Of a stretch of 64,000 nt of DNA, positions 29,358 through 39,647 are shown one piece after another. Positions within the stretch are counted from its first letter, which is position 1; every line of letters begins with the position of its first letter. Both the position numbers and the translations under genes were made by a program. The notes below the pieces were generated by a model, which worked only from the letters and a program-made list of their open reading frames with translations, was not told the DNA's origin and did not search any database. The stretch is from Pythium myriotylum (taxonomy: Eukaryota; Oomycota; Peronosporomycetes; Pythiales; Pythiaceae): contig JALJCQ010000003.1 in the NCBI GenBank assembly GCA_023091665.1, forward strand, positions 2,418,001 to 2,482,000, read 5' to 3'.

Positions 29358-30918
29358 CAGTCCGCGCCACTGGTTTCCGAAAATTCACATTGTTTCCGAA
29401 AACGGAGCAACCACATCGAATTTCACCGATCCACGACTTGCGGGATTTAGCCAATCAGATTCCTCGTCGAATGGCGTTGGAATCAACGCAACCACGCCTG
29501 AGCTACATCAAAATTTCAAAATGCGGTAAGCTTTTTGGTCCGAATTTACGTCGGAAACGAAAGTTTAATGAGGTAATTAATGCGTTTGACGCGCGCTGGA
29601 GCCGTTGCAAATACGTTGACTTTGGCGCGCATGCTTTGAAAAGCGCGGGCCCTCATTTTCGCATTCGCAACCATGGGAGGGGGGCCAGAACTGACGCAGA
29701 AAGAAAAGGACACGATTGTGAAGCTCCGCGAGGCCGGCATGAAGTACCTGGAGATCTCCAACGTCGTGAAGCGGTCTGTGAGCACGGTTCACACTGTTGT
29801 CAAGTCGGCGGGTGCGCCAGCGAAGCCATCAAAGCGCGGCAGCACCAAAAAAATTGACAAAAGGACGGGGCGACTGATTGTGCGCAAGGTTTCCGCAGGC
29901 CATGGCACCGCGAAAAAGATCCACGCGCTTTTGCAATTGAGTATGGGGCTTCGAACAGTCCAGAGGTGGATCGCGGACGTGCCTTGGTTGAAGTGGACGA
30001 AGCTCCGGCGCGGCCCCATGCTTGAACGTGGGCACATCCGTGCTCGGCTGGATTGGGCCTACGAGAACGACGATCTGGACGAGTTCTGGTGGGAGGGTGT
30101 GTGGTTCTCCGACGAGAAGAAGTGGAACGAAGACGGCCCTGACGGCTACAAGCACTGGATCGACACTAGGGCGACGCATTCGATCCCTGTCCGACGTCAC
30201 TCTGGTGGCGATTCGGTCATGATTTGGGGAGGCTTCCGCGGAGGCCAAAAAACCCAGATCGAGTTCCTTGATGGGCGCGTCACCGCCGTCAAGTATACAG
30301 GGACGCTAGAGCAACGTTTGCAACCGGTCATCGACACCGACACACAAATTTTTCAGCATGACAACGCGTCACCCCACCGAGCACGTCACACGAAGGCATG
30401 GCTCCAAGCCCACGGGATCGAAGTTATGACGTGGCCAGCGCGCTCGCCCGACTTGAACCCAATCGAGAACGTGTGAGCCTACATGTCAAGCCTTGTCTAC
30501 GCCAACGGACGCCAGTTCTTCTCGATCGAAGATCTCAAGAAGGCCATCCTCGAAGCCTGGGAGGCAATTCCCGAGGAATACCTCCTCAGTCTTGTCTTCT
30601 CGATGCCCAAGCGGGTGACACTGCTCAAGGAAGCTCGGGGAAAGCAACTGGCGTATTAGCAACGCATGAGAAGGACAGGAAGTGCATTCATAACGCAAAG
30701 TTTGTCGGGCCTTGCATAAATTCTTGTGGTTAACTTTGAGGTAACTTCAGAAAAGCTCTCATTACGTTCGATCCACTGTAGCGTTGGCGCTGATTCCAAC
30801 GCCATTCGACGAGGAATCTGATTGGCTAAATCCCGCAAGTCGTGGATCGGTGAAATTCGATGTGGTTGCTCCGTTTTCGGAAACAATGTGAATTTTCGTA
30901 AACCAGTGGCGCGGACTG
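29358..30918 (+). mobile_element. mariner/Tc1-type DNA transposon, 1,561 bp
   Basis: Inverted repeats of 128 bp at 29358-29485 and 30791-30918 begin CAGTCCGCGCCACTGG and differ at very few positions. TA flanks both ends (29356-29357 and 30919-30920), the duplicated target of this superfamily. It encloses one transposase gene with a nonsense codon. Confidence 0.95.
29673..30659 (+). pseudogene. mariner/Tc1 transposase with premature TGA
   Basis: An N-terminal helix-turn-helix (KEKDTIVKLREAGMKYLEIS) is followed by a DDE core: FSDEKKWN, QHDNASPH and SPDLNPIENV supply the three acidic positions. The frame stops at a TGA at 30474-30476, exactly where relatives have tryptophan (NPIENVW). It is then open for 60 more codons to TAG at 30657-30659 with family-like sequence. 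A single G-to-A change would explain it. Start chosen at the first ATG before the HTH. Confidence 0.9.
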
Positions 30919-31045
30919 TATCCAGATTTATCTGGTTATACTTCAGGCTCGCACACTGAGACCCAATCGGGGTTTCAAGCTCGTTTGTTTGTACGTGTGT
31001 GTGGTCTGCTACTGCAGTTGGACCAACTCAAGTTCGAGAGCGATT

Positions 31046-31098
31046 GGTCCGTTACGTACTCCACCTGAGTTGGTCCGTTACGTACTCCACCTGAGTTT
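31046..31098. repeat. Direct repeat of about 26 bp
   Basis: TTGGTCCGTTACGTACTCCA plus CCTGAG occurs twice in tandem between the mariner element and the interrupted CX9C gene. Confidence 0.8.
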
Positions 31099-31187
31099 GA
31101 CTGATTGCCTGTCAATCAACTTGTACAACAAAGTGCAAGAACCACGCATTAACCGGATGAATAGAGTCCGCCTTCTGTCTTATGTCA

Positions 31188-31282
31188 TCATTGCTTATAT
31201 CGCATAGCTTGGCTGCGTCTGCACTTATAATATGCATCAAGGAAATCTAGGCACGCCGATTTGGACGTATTCAGACATTTAA
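31188..31282 (-). pseudogene. CX9C gene unit 3, 3' part, cut by piggyBac
   Basis: Minus strand from 31282: the second half of the CHCH domain (CLNTSKSAC, then DFLDAYYKC), ending at TGA 31188-31190. It joins in frame to the sequence right of the piggyBac element if one TTAA is removed, restoring exactly nine residues between the first two cysteines. The tail after the last cysteine differs from unit 2. Confidence 0.85.
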
Positions 31283-31298
31283 CCCCTCTGTTACCAAC

Positions 31299-31346
31299 GT
31301 CGTAACTTACGACTTTGATGATTTTTTAAGTCGTAAGTTACGACGT
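31299..31346. repeat. Subterminal hairpin of the piggyBac element
   Basis: CGTCGTAACTTACGACTT pairs exactly with AAGTCGTAAGTTACGACG across a 12-base loop. Related CGTCGTA/TACGACG units recur at the right end near 34770-34790. Likely transposase binding sites. Confidence 0.7.
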
Positions 31347-31562
31347 AAAATATGAGTGAAACAGGAAATGGCTCGAAAAACTGGTTCCAATACTGAATGC
31401 AAGTTATTTCCAGCCGTCCGAAAATATAAGCTGGGAAAGGTTTTCATCGAAAATGATAAAGAAGGGCCAGGGATAGGGGTCCTTGGGAAAGGCTCTCCCA
31501 TCTGTTCTTTCAGGCAACTGCCCCAACGTGACCAACCGGCCTCAGTTGAGAATCTGCCACCA

Positions 31563-34454
31563 ATGGCTCGTATCCGGAGTTCAGGACGGGAGAAAGAGGC
31601 AGCGGCGGCTTCAGCGGTTCGCGACGTCGACTTGAAGCACCTGTGGCGCCAGCTTCGCGCTGTGGGGTGGAAGGCAAGGAAGCCGGCTGGCCTGGCGACA
31701 GTGTGGACGTACGTAAAGCCTGGCGCCACAGGTGCTGAAGAGGGAGTGGACGTATTTTTGGGGGAGCAGGCACTTGTGGAGCACGCGTTGGCGTCTGGGA
31801 TAATCGAGGAAACGGAGGGAGATGGCAGCGACGTCGGAGAGGTCGAAGAGGCTAAGAGCGATGAACCTGACGAGATACGAGTATCACAGATCGACACAAG
31901 CGTGAGCTTGTCCCAGAACACGGTTGACCGCTTGTTCGCGTCGGAATCGGCGCCGATAGTCGAGGAAGGGGTCGATTTATCGCAGTCTGCTGTTGCCAGG
32001 GCGTTTGATCTGTCACAGACTGTGCTGGATGATGCCAGCTCTAGCCCGAACGTCACCGAGGTTGTTTTGACACTTCAGCGCTTATCAGAGGCGTCTGATT
32101 ATGGGGGTGACAGTGATGCTGACGAACAGCAACCGCGGCAGCCGCCAAGCAGTTCCACTCGAGTGTATCGCGATGTCAACTACCTAAACGAAAAGGAAGA
32201 TGAGAGTGACTACGAAAGCCTAAGCTCGGGAGAAAGCGACGGCGTAGGATTTGACGACGATTGCGATGATGACGTGCAGCGTGCCCAGGAGGAAGAGGAG
32301 CTCGTTGAAGACGAGCATGCTCCAGGGCTTGACGAAGCGTTCTTGCGTGAGATCGGCGGCTTCAAAGAGGACGACCAGCTCAGCAAGAAGGAATTGGACA
32401 GGCGGAAAGCCGCATTGCGCGCGATGGTGTGGGAGCCAGTATCCCCAGCGTTTGAGGCTAACGTGGACGCGTTTCCAGGACTCGTTGAAGAAGAAGCCAA
32501 ACCAGTGCTCGAGTTGCGTCGCGTGGCGCATGACCCGCTCGAGACCCTCTTCTTTTTCATGCCGAAGTCACTATGGGTAGAAATCGCGGAAGAAACAAAC
32601 CGCTACAACTCGCAGCAAGTCGTCACTCGAGCCCAACAGATTCGAACGAGACAACAGCAGGCCGAGCGTCGTACCCCGGACGCTCTCAAGGTGATTCGGC
32701 GGCGACTTCGAGCGAAGGCGGCATACGGCACCCATGAGATTCTTCATGTGCTCGGGCTTCTCGTTGCCCACATGTTGTCCCCGGACACGCGGCGATTTAG
32801 TAACCACTGGTCGATGACGGACGACGGCGCCATGGCTGCAGGGGTCTTTGGTCGTTTCATGGCACGAAACCGGTGTACTGACATTATTCGAGATCTTCAC
32901 TTCGTAGACAATGAGGCCCCACGGTCAAGAGACAAATTATGGAAGCTACGGATGGTATCTGATCGACTCCAGGAGCGCTTTCTCATCGCCTGGACGCTAC
33001 CGGGTATCTTTTCATTCGACGAAGGTGTTATGCCGGCAACGTCGAGGAGGAACACGACAAGGATGTTCATGCCGGACAAACCACATCGCTACGGGTCCAA
33101 GTTGTTCATGACGTGCGATTCGCGAACTGCGTATTGCCACAGGTGCCCCGCTCTTTTTTTTTCTTTGTTTTGCTATGTCGTAACTTATGCCTTTTGTCTC
33201 TGAAATTTGTGTTCAACGTCGTATCTTCTTAGATTTGAATTTTATGTCGGGAAGCGAGATAGAGGTGATGTATCCGGATCATTTGACAATAAGTCTGGCG
33301 CTGCGGCAGTCATCCGCAACCTGAAGGTCCTGCTTGGAGCGGACGATCAGCCTCCCGAGCACCCTGCGCATCCCGAGCGGCTTGCCAAGCATGCCGTTGT
33401 TATTGATCGTTTCTACTCGTCCGTGCCGCTTGCCGTGGAGCTCCTCAAGATGAACGTGTACGTGGTGGGCACGTGCATGACCAATCGTCTCGGTTTTCCG
33501 CGCACCATCGTCGAGTCGCGATCCACGCGGCCTGCGTCGATCCCCCGCGGCTCGTTTCTCTTCTCGCGCTCGACTCAAGTGCCCGGTCTTGTTGCTCTCC
33601 ACTGGTGGGACCGCAAGCCGGTGCATTACTTGTGCACCGGGGCTGTCATGACCCAATCTATTATCCGACGAAACATCAAGGGCGTGGGCCCGATACAAGT
33701 GCCTTGCCCACGCATAGTGAACGACTATCAACAGTAGATGGGCGGAGTTGATGTCCACGATCAACGCCGCCTCCAGAAATATTCCATCCAGACATCTGTG
33801 AGATTTCGTAAGTATTACAAGAGCCTGTTCTTCGGGCTGGTAGACCTCGCCCTTGTGAATGCCTACATCTCGCACAAGGAGACAGCAAAGATTGACGGCA
33901 CGAGATCGATGACTCGCGGTGAGTGGTATGGCGTCCTGCACCACCAGCTTCTCAAGCTGAAGGCCGAAGACTTCGCTGGTGTTTCCGCGACGCCGCTGCC
34001 GTCAGGAAAACTCGCGCGCCAGCGAAACAAAGCAGCAGCGCACACGCTGGTGCAGATGGACGACTGGGTTACTGTGTCGGGTGTACAGAAGCGCCGACAG
34101 AGATCTTGCAAGGTCTGCGCCCTCCTTCGAGGAGAGCGCAAGAAGTCGTTCCAGACGACCTTTTACTGCGAGAAGTGCTCTGTCGACCGAGCTAAATGCT
34201 ACTTGTGCCCCAAGGCAAGACGTGAGTACAAGGGTGTTGCCAAGACTTGTTTTCAAATCTGGCACGAAGACTTCGACTGTGGCAAGCTCATTCCACGCAC
34301 CCTGGGGAAGCGCGTCGTCCTTCGACGCCCAGGCGGCGATGCAGGGCCTCACAAGAAGACTCGTCGCGAACTCGTCCTCGACGGGGACGGGGACGGCGAC
34401 GGTGACGAGGAGGGAGACGTTGCCCGCGGTAATGACGACAGCGACTTCGAATGA
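31563..34454 (+). pseudogene. piggyBac transposase, one intron, in-frame TAG
   Basis: An acidic N-terminal region is followed by the DDE_Tnp_1_7-type core (NHWSMTDDGAMAAGVFGRFM; FSFDEGVMPATSRRNTTRM with the first aspartate; VVIDRFYSSVPLAVELL with the second; GGVDVHDQ with the third). A C-terminal cysteine-rich zinc-binding tail (CKVCALLRGE, then CEKCSVDRAKCYLC) follows. A 90-bp intron, 33143-33232 (GT...AG), joins TAYCH to RFEFYVG in frame. TAG at 33735-33737 lies immediately before MGGVD and cuts off the third catalytic residue. The start could also be 31356; 31563 fits better with the coding region. Confidence 0.85.
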
Positions 34455-34829
34455 AGTGCCTGTGCAGCAATTTGATGAGTGGTCCGGTTCCGTTGCGAAA
34501 ATTGGATACATGTACCTTTTCTTTAGTGTTTTCTGGAATGAATGACCTGGCCTTGCACCTGGATCTCTGGTGATTCGGCTGTCCAGTCCAACTCTTCCTT
34601 CTCCGAATATACGCATTGGTCGTGACTTACGACTTTAGGTTGGCGTGATTGACACCGAAGTTGTATGTGTTACGACTTACCTGCCGAAAACCTCTGAAAA
34701 ATTGTGCGGCAAATGGAGAGTGGAACTGGTTGGGAAGGTCGAAGTCTATAGTTTATTGAAGACGATTTTCAACGTCGTAGATACGACGTAGAAGTCGGTT
34801 CGGTGGCACGGATTCTGGTAACAGAAGGG

Positions 34830-35239
34830 TTAAGAAGGGCATCGTATTCCTTCGAGCAAGATTGAGTCGATGAAGTAGACCCATGTGTGGATGAGGAGCC
34901 ACTTCCCCGACCTGCAGAGCCAGTGATTGGACCACTTGGACCACCTTGCTGTCTAGTGGAGTCGTTCCCATTGTCGACAGTCTTCACCTTCTTTGCAGAT
35001 CTCTCTGTGCTCCGTTCGTACAATTCTGAAATGTAGCTTTGGAAACGACTTCCAAGACCTTCACTTTGTCGAGGAGCATCGCTACGAGATTTACCACCAG
35101 AATCATGGTCCTTCGCTGTCGTTGTGGCTCCCTTTTGAGCTGTTGTGGAGCTTCGCGAGCTTGGTGGCCTGGAGTAACGCCACGATCCGCCGCGACTGCC
35201 GCCTCCTCCACACCGTCCTCCTCCCCCGCCTCTCGGCAT
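34830..35239 (-). pseudogene. CX9C gene unit 3, 5' part
   Basis: Starts MPRGGGGGRCGGGGSRGGSW, like unit 2, with a longer Ser/Thr-rich middle, and runs to SCSKEYDALL, where the piggyBac element lies between the first and second cysteines of the first CX9C. Apart from the insertion I see no break, so precise excision would give a complete gene. Confidence 0.85.
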
Positions 35240-35361
35240 CGTTGCTTGGTGCTACGTTACTTGAATGAAGAAGTGGAAATGGTGGAAATGGCTGATGGCT
35301 CGGTTTCCAGGGCTAACCAAGGCTGGACCTTTAGAGACAATGAAATGGATGGGTTCAGTAG

Positions 35362-35430
35362 GTGCGTGGGTTCATCGGGTGTGATGGTCGTAGTAATGAG
35401 GTCAGCGGAGTGTTGGTCTGAGATCTCATC
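35362..35430 (-). promoter_or_regulatory. Conserved block upstream of CX9C unit 3
   Basis: Third copy of the block at 24573 and 26961. It touches the 3' end of the NmrA gene that starts at 36397. Confidence 0.45.
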
Positions 35431-36397
35431 ACGAAATGTTCTGTTTGTCTGAGCAGAGCGCATATGGATAAAATCCCCAGACTACTCTGGTTGGGTTCTT
35501 CTTGGCTGCCTCCAGTAACTCTTTTAGCGAACGGAAGTGGACATCCGTGAAAAATTCGTCTCGGTCGCGCTGCACCTTTGCCTGGTCGAATTCGAGCTTT
35601 TTGTGCGGAACGTAGAGCTTAAACTCGGCCACCGCGGCGGATTCAAACGACTCGTTCTTGGCTAAGACCGCCTCCAGGTCGGCCACGCTTTCGTTCGAGA
35701 TCTCAAACTGAACCCCTGTGACCTCGCTCACCGTCTTGCCAAGCGACAGCCACGTCGTCTCCTCGCCCTGGATATACGTGTACGGACGCCACTTGTTCTT
35801 GCTCTTGAGCAGCTCGCCAACGGCGGTAGCTGTGTCACGAGCACTCGTCACCGCAAACTTCTCGTTGCCGGTACCAGGGACGGTCAGCGTCTTGGCGTTG
35901 AGGTCCAGCGCAAACAAAGGTCCAAGGTCAGGGTGGAAGCGGTTGGCCGATGACACAACGTAGTCGGCCAACCAACCAAGCGAGATGACAGTCCATTCGA
36001 GGTCCGTCTGGGACGCCAAGGTGTCTCGCACGACTCTGTTACTTTGGTAAACAGTACCGGGTTCTTGAAAATCCTCCGTGTTGGAGCCGTACTCAGCTGG
36101 GATGAATCGCTTGCATTTAGGCGATTGCTTGCAGGCTTCGATTAACGCGACGTGGACATCGACGTACAGTTGGGTGTGATCGCTGATAGTGGAGACAAGC
36201 GCGTCACAGTCATCCAGTAGTTTGGCAAGCTGCTCCACAGACGAGTAGTCGGTTACGCGTTGTTCGATAATTCCTGCCTTCCCATCGAAGTGGGGCTTGA
36301 AGGAGCGCGTAAGCAGCACGATCTCGTGGCCGGCGCGAGGTAGCTCTTCGGTAAAGTACTTGGCGAAGGAACCAGCTCCGGCGAGAGCGACGCGCAT
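35429..36397 (-). CDS. NmrA/isoflavone-reductase-like protein, copy 3
   Basis: About 322 residues, collinear with the copies at 6411 and 8655 and clearly similar but with many substitutions: MRVALAGAGSFAKYFTEELP, LLTRSFKP, CKRFIPAEYG and LKSKNKWRP are kept. The C-terminus is longer: relatives stop after NPTTVI, whereas here it reads on for about 17 residues (VVWGFYPYALCSDKQNIS) because the stop codon is missing. Start taken at 36397, the second of two adjacent Met codons, as in the paralogs. Probably a functional NADPH-binding reductase; substrate unknown. Confidence 0.85.
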   Translation of the reverse strand: MRVALAGAGSFAKYFTEELPRAGHEIVLLTRSFKPHFDGKAGIIEQRVTDYSSVEQLAKLLDDCDALVSTISDHTQLYVDVHVALIEACKQSPKCKRFIPAEYGSNTEDFQEPGTVYQSNRVVRDTLASQTDLEWTVISLGWLADYVVSSANRFHPDLGPLFALDLNAKTLTVPGTGNEKFAVTSARDTATAVGELLKSKNKWRPYTYIQGEETTWLSLGKTVSEVTGVQFEISNESVADLEAVLAKNESFESAAVAEFKLYVPHKKLEFDQAKVQRDRDEFFTDVHFRSLKELLEAAKKNPTRVVWGFYPYALCSDKQNIS

Positions 36398-36783
36398 CAC
36401 TGGGAAGCTTCAGGAGAGGTGCGAGACTTTTGGTCGGACAGGTGAATTGGAAAATGTTTAGGAAGGACTGCGGAACAGATAAAACGGGGAGCGTAATGTT
36501 GAGTCAGAGGGGAATGTCGATTCGCCACATTGTGACCTATCATGTCACATGTTTCATGAGCTCAATGCGACAGATTAAGTGCAGATGGCTTGATTTTATA
36601 CTCTGATTTGGTTTCGTATTGATGCGTATCATTCAATAGGCCACATGGAAAACATGGCAGCAATCCCTAGTGTCACGACAGCCATGCTTACATGAGCCCA
36701 AGATGGCGCTCCATGGGTAAGTTCTTGTTGGCGACGGTGTTCGGGCGCAAATTCAGCTTCGAATTGGAGCGTATCGCGGCTGC
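36398..36783. other. Upstream region of NmrA copy 3; no gene
   Basis: No similarity to the upstream regions of the other two NmrA genes apart from the first few bases. CATGTCACATGTTTCATG near 36542 is a small imperfect dyad. Confidence 0.4.
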
Positions 36784-38680
36784 TCAGGCCCATATGCCAT
36801 CGCGTTCCCAGTCGACGTATATTGGTGATGGAGCGATTGCTGCCATTCTACGCGAAGGAGCGCACTGACCGATGTACTCGAGATTCGTCCCTAGCATCGA
36901 GAATACAACCGATAGCACACACGCGTCCAAGCGATTGATGGCGTGGGCGGTTGCGCGTCGAACGACACTGAGCAGCGCGAGTTTTCGTCGTGCCTGGTTA
37001 ACGTTACACTTCATTTGAGTCAAGTCCAGTGGGTTCGTCCCCCAGAAGTAGTCTCGACGGTCGGCTGCCGCAACGGTGAGCCACGTGAGTGACCGCATGC
37101 TGTCGACAAGGCGTCGGATTTGAGAAGCTAACTCGCAGGGCGGTACGCCATCAAGCTCCTTAACGACCAGGCGCAACTCTCTCAGGCGTCGAAAAGTTCC
37201 CAGTGCCTGGATGCAATCTGTAATGTCTGTCCACGCGCAGATGAGACCAAGCGACTCCACCGCAGCTAGCATCACGAAAGCGTTGGCCGTGTTGGCATCG
37301 TAGCTCCAACAGTCCACCGAGCGTAGCTGGGGCGCCATTGGAGTGATTAACGCGCACTGATACCAGCTCGCCCTACTTGCGTGGAAGTGGATAATTGATG
37401 GACCCATGCATTTGAGCCATGTCGCTTGAGCCGCAGAAGGCATTTGCACATTGGTCAAATGAAGTGTGCGAATACATGACTTTAATGTGAACGAGCCAGT
37501 GGTTCCTTCGGCGATTGCAAGCGCCGACTGTGGAATCCAGCCGAAGCCGTGGCCGGGAACAAGGATACAAATGTCGGCAGTTTGTTCGGTGGGGGCCATC
37601 ACAGAGTTCAACGATTTGGCCAGGAGGCACGACCACTAGGGCCTTTGTTCTGTCCAATGTGCGAACAGTTGTCCGTCTTTGTACAGTAGCACTTCGCCAA
37701 ACTCGGCTTTCGTCGGTGGCTTCGTTCATGTGCTGACGGTAATCGTTCGCAGAGGGATCCATGGCGAGCAACGTCGACACTATGCATCGGTCTGAAGCTA
37801 CCAACCCAATATCATCCCACGAGACTGAAGCATGTTCGGGCCGCTCTCTCCACCGGTCATGTCTCCAAACCCGTGATCGAGCGATAGTGCCCTCGTCCTC
37901 GTCATGGATTACGAGTGTGTCCCACCGCGTTTGCTGAGAGCGTGGGTGGAAGATGGCATACGCGAGCCAGACTAGTTCTTGAGTGGATCGGACCTTCACT
38001 CGTAGCTCTCGAAGTGTTCGTGTGCACGGAAGGAGTGAGCACAGGCACACAAAATTTGGTTGAAGACCCGAGCGATAACCCCAGTGTGGGAAAGCGTTCA
38101 AGACATCGAGAACCTGCATACAGCCCGCAAATTCGGTGCCTGAGTGCCCAAGCGCTCGTGAAATGAAAAATTCAAAAGCCGCGTTGGGGGCTTCTGTTGC
38201 AGAGGTTGGCGGGTGGCTTCTATCGTACGTCTCGATAGCTGGAAATGTTATCTCCACTCGGAAGTCAGCCGGTATGGAAGAGCAGAATGCCCCAATTCGA
38301 TTCATGTGTTTAGTTGCGAGTCCCTCCATGATTCGTCCTGCCAGTGGTGGTCCTTTGAGATGGACTTCAACCAGGCGAAGCGAAGACGGCGAGTTTTCTG
38401 TACGGGAGAACTCCGAGATATGCCGTTCGAGAAAAGTGAAGGCTAAACCATTTGCCTTCGCGCACCACGACAACTCGAACTGGAGCAAGCACTCGACAGG
38501 CGACTGCGTGGGGCGCTTGAAGGTGTGAAGCAAATCCAAATCACTTTGCGTTTCGAGGCTAAACGGGGCATCCGTCGAAAACACGTGAAGAACGCTGGAC
38601 TCCACGTACTGGAGCCTCGCATCCATTTGGTGAGCTCGCCATCGACGTTTATCGTAAATACGGTTAACAGACTGGAACAT
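36784..38680 (-). pseudogene. Large unknown protein gene with one frameshift
   Basis: Two minus-strand frames form one protein of about 630 residues: 38680-37620 and 37611-36784. The partial copy at 11237 reads through the junction (EFCDRSPERDAEIGILVP), so a one-base change near 37605 broke this copy. Leucine-spaced segments (LRELRVKVRST; LTWLTVAAADRR; RELRLVVKEL) suggest a repeat or solenoid such as a divergent leucine-rich repeat, but no family is certain. No signal peptide or membrane helix is seen. It lies between NmrA copy 3 and DUF6604 gene C, on the opposite strand to the latter. Confidence 0.6.
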
Positions 38681-38737
38681 GACGCGCGGGAAAGAGCGGC
38701 TGCATCACTGGACTAAGTGCAGATGGCGCATGTATTC

Positions 38738-39181
38738 TTATTGTGGAAGAAAGTGCTGGGCCCAAAACTCGAAGTTATCGCGGAACGAGAAGCCTGGACA
38801 TTGACTAACTGCCGCCCATGTCGCTAAGACGTCTCGAACGATCACTGCATCTGCCTCGTAGCTTTCAGGCGTAATATTTGTACGAGTAGTGAAGCCAACC
38901 ACCAATATGTCGTAGCAACGCGAGAGACTTGCTAGCTCGAAACTTGATACCAGATGCATGCGCACGCTGATGTCGAGCAAGCGCAACTCCCCGCTCTTGA
39001 CGATAGTGTGCGCTTGACTCTCGGGCAGCGTGCGGCTCATTGTTCCTGGTTCCGTGATGTTGGCGTCTGGGACGGGCTTCTTGCATCCACTGATGTTCGT
39101 AACTGTTGATGTTATTCTCCGCGAACTGATTGTGGGGAATCTAGGACCCGGCGTGAGACTGTCACACATTGAAGTGATCAA
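38738..39181 (-). CDS. Hypothetical protein, possibly a relic of the same unknown family
   Basis: 147 codons without a recognised domain. The stretch GELRLLDISVRMHLVSSFEL has the leucine spacing seen in the neighbouring gene at 36784, and it is on the same strand just upstream, so it may be part of a second copy. Weak support. Confidence 0.25.
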   Translation of the reverse strand: MITSMCDSLTPGPRFPTISSRRITSTVTNISGCKKPVPDANITEPGTMSRTLPESQAHTIVKSGELRLLDISVRMHLVSSFELASLSRCYDILVVGFTTRTNITPESYEADAVIVRDVLATWAAVSQCPGFSFRDNFEFWAQHFLPQ

Positions 39182-39647
39182 AAGCTCGCCCCACGTGCTG
39201 CACGGGGCACGATGCTACCTCTCGATGCCGAGTCAGACCGGCGAAGGCGAAGTCGGTTCGATCGCAAGTTTACGAGACTTTGGCCATGCGTACTTGGCAG
39301 TGGGCCCAACGGGACAACCTTCCAGACTCGGTCGTCATTGCAATCACCAGAAAGGTGAGACAACCGACCTCGTTGAGGCCACTGTCAAGACGATGGCGCT
39401 CGACGCTCTCTACTACGAACTGCCGCGCTGGGGCATGTTACACACAGCGAGATCGGCAAATTCGAGATCGGATCCTGAGTCCAGAACTTACTGATCTGTG
39501 ATAATGAGAGCGGTTATGTTGATATTTAGTGGTGCACGTGAAACACATGTTGCTTTTATGTTGCGCAAAAGCTCTCCGAACGTCTCCTAAGTGAGTACAT
39601 CGAAGAGCCACCAGCACAATTGACAGTCTCCGCATTGACCGCGATCC

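Larger units (their letters stand above)
31283..34829 (+). mobile_element. piggyBac-type DNA transposon, 3,547 bp
   Basis: TTAA flanks both ends (31279-31282 and 34830-34833). The termini are CCCCTCTGTTACCA on the left and its near-complement (one mismatch) on the right, with CCC next to TTAA as in piggyBac. Subterminal TCGTAA-CTTACGA inverted repeats form an 18-bp-arm hairpin at 31299-31346 and related motifs occur at 34620-34790. It encodes a piggyBac transposase and sits inside CX9C gene unit 3. Confidence 0.95.

Noticed and set aside
31356..31562. Upstream extension of the piggyBac transposase frame
   Set aside because: The extra codons have non-coding composition close to the transposon terminus; the Met at 31563 is a better start, though this is not proven.
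39030..39494. A 154-codon plus-strand frame before DUF6604 gene C
   Set aside because: No motif and no paralog, and it overlaps an equally weak minus-strand frame.
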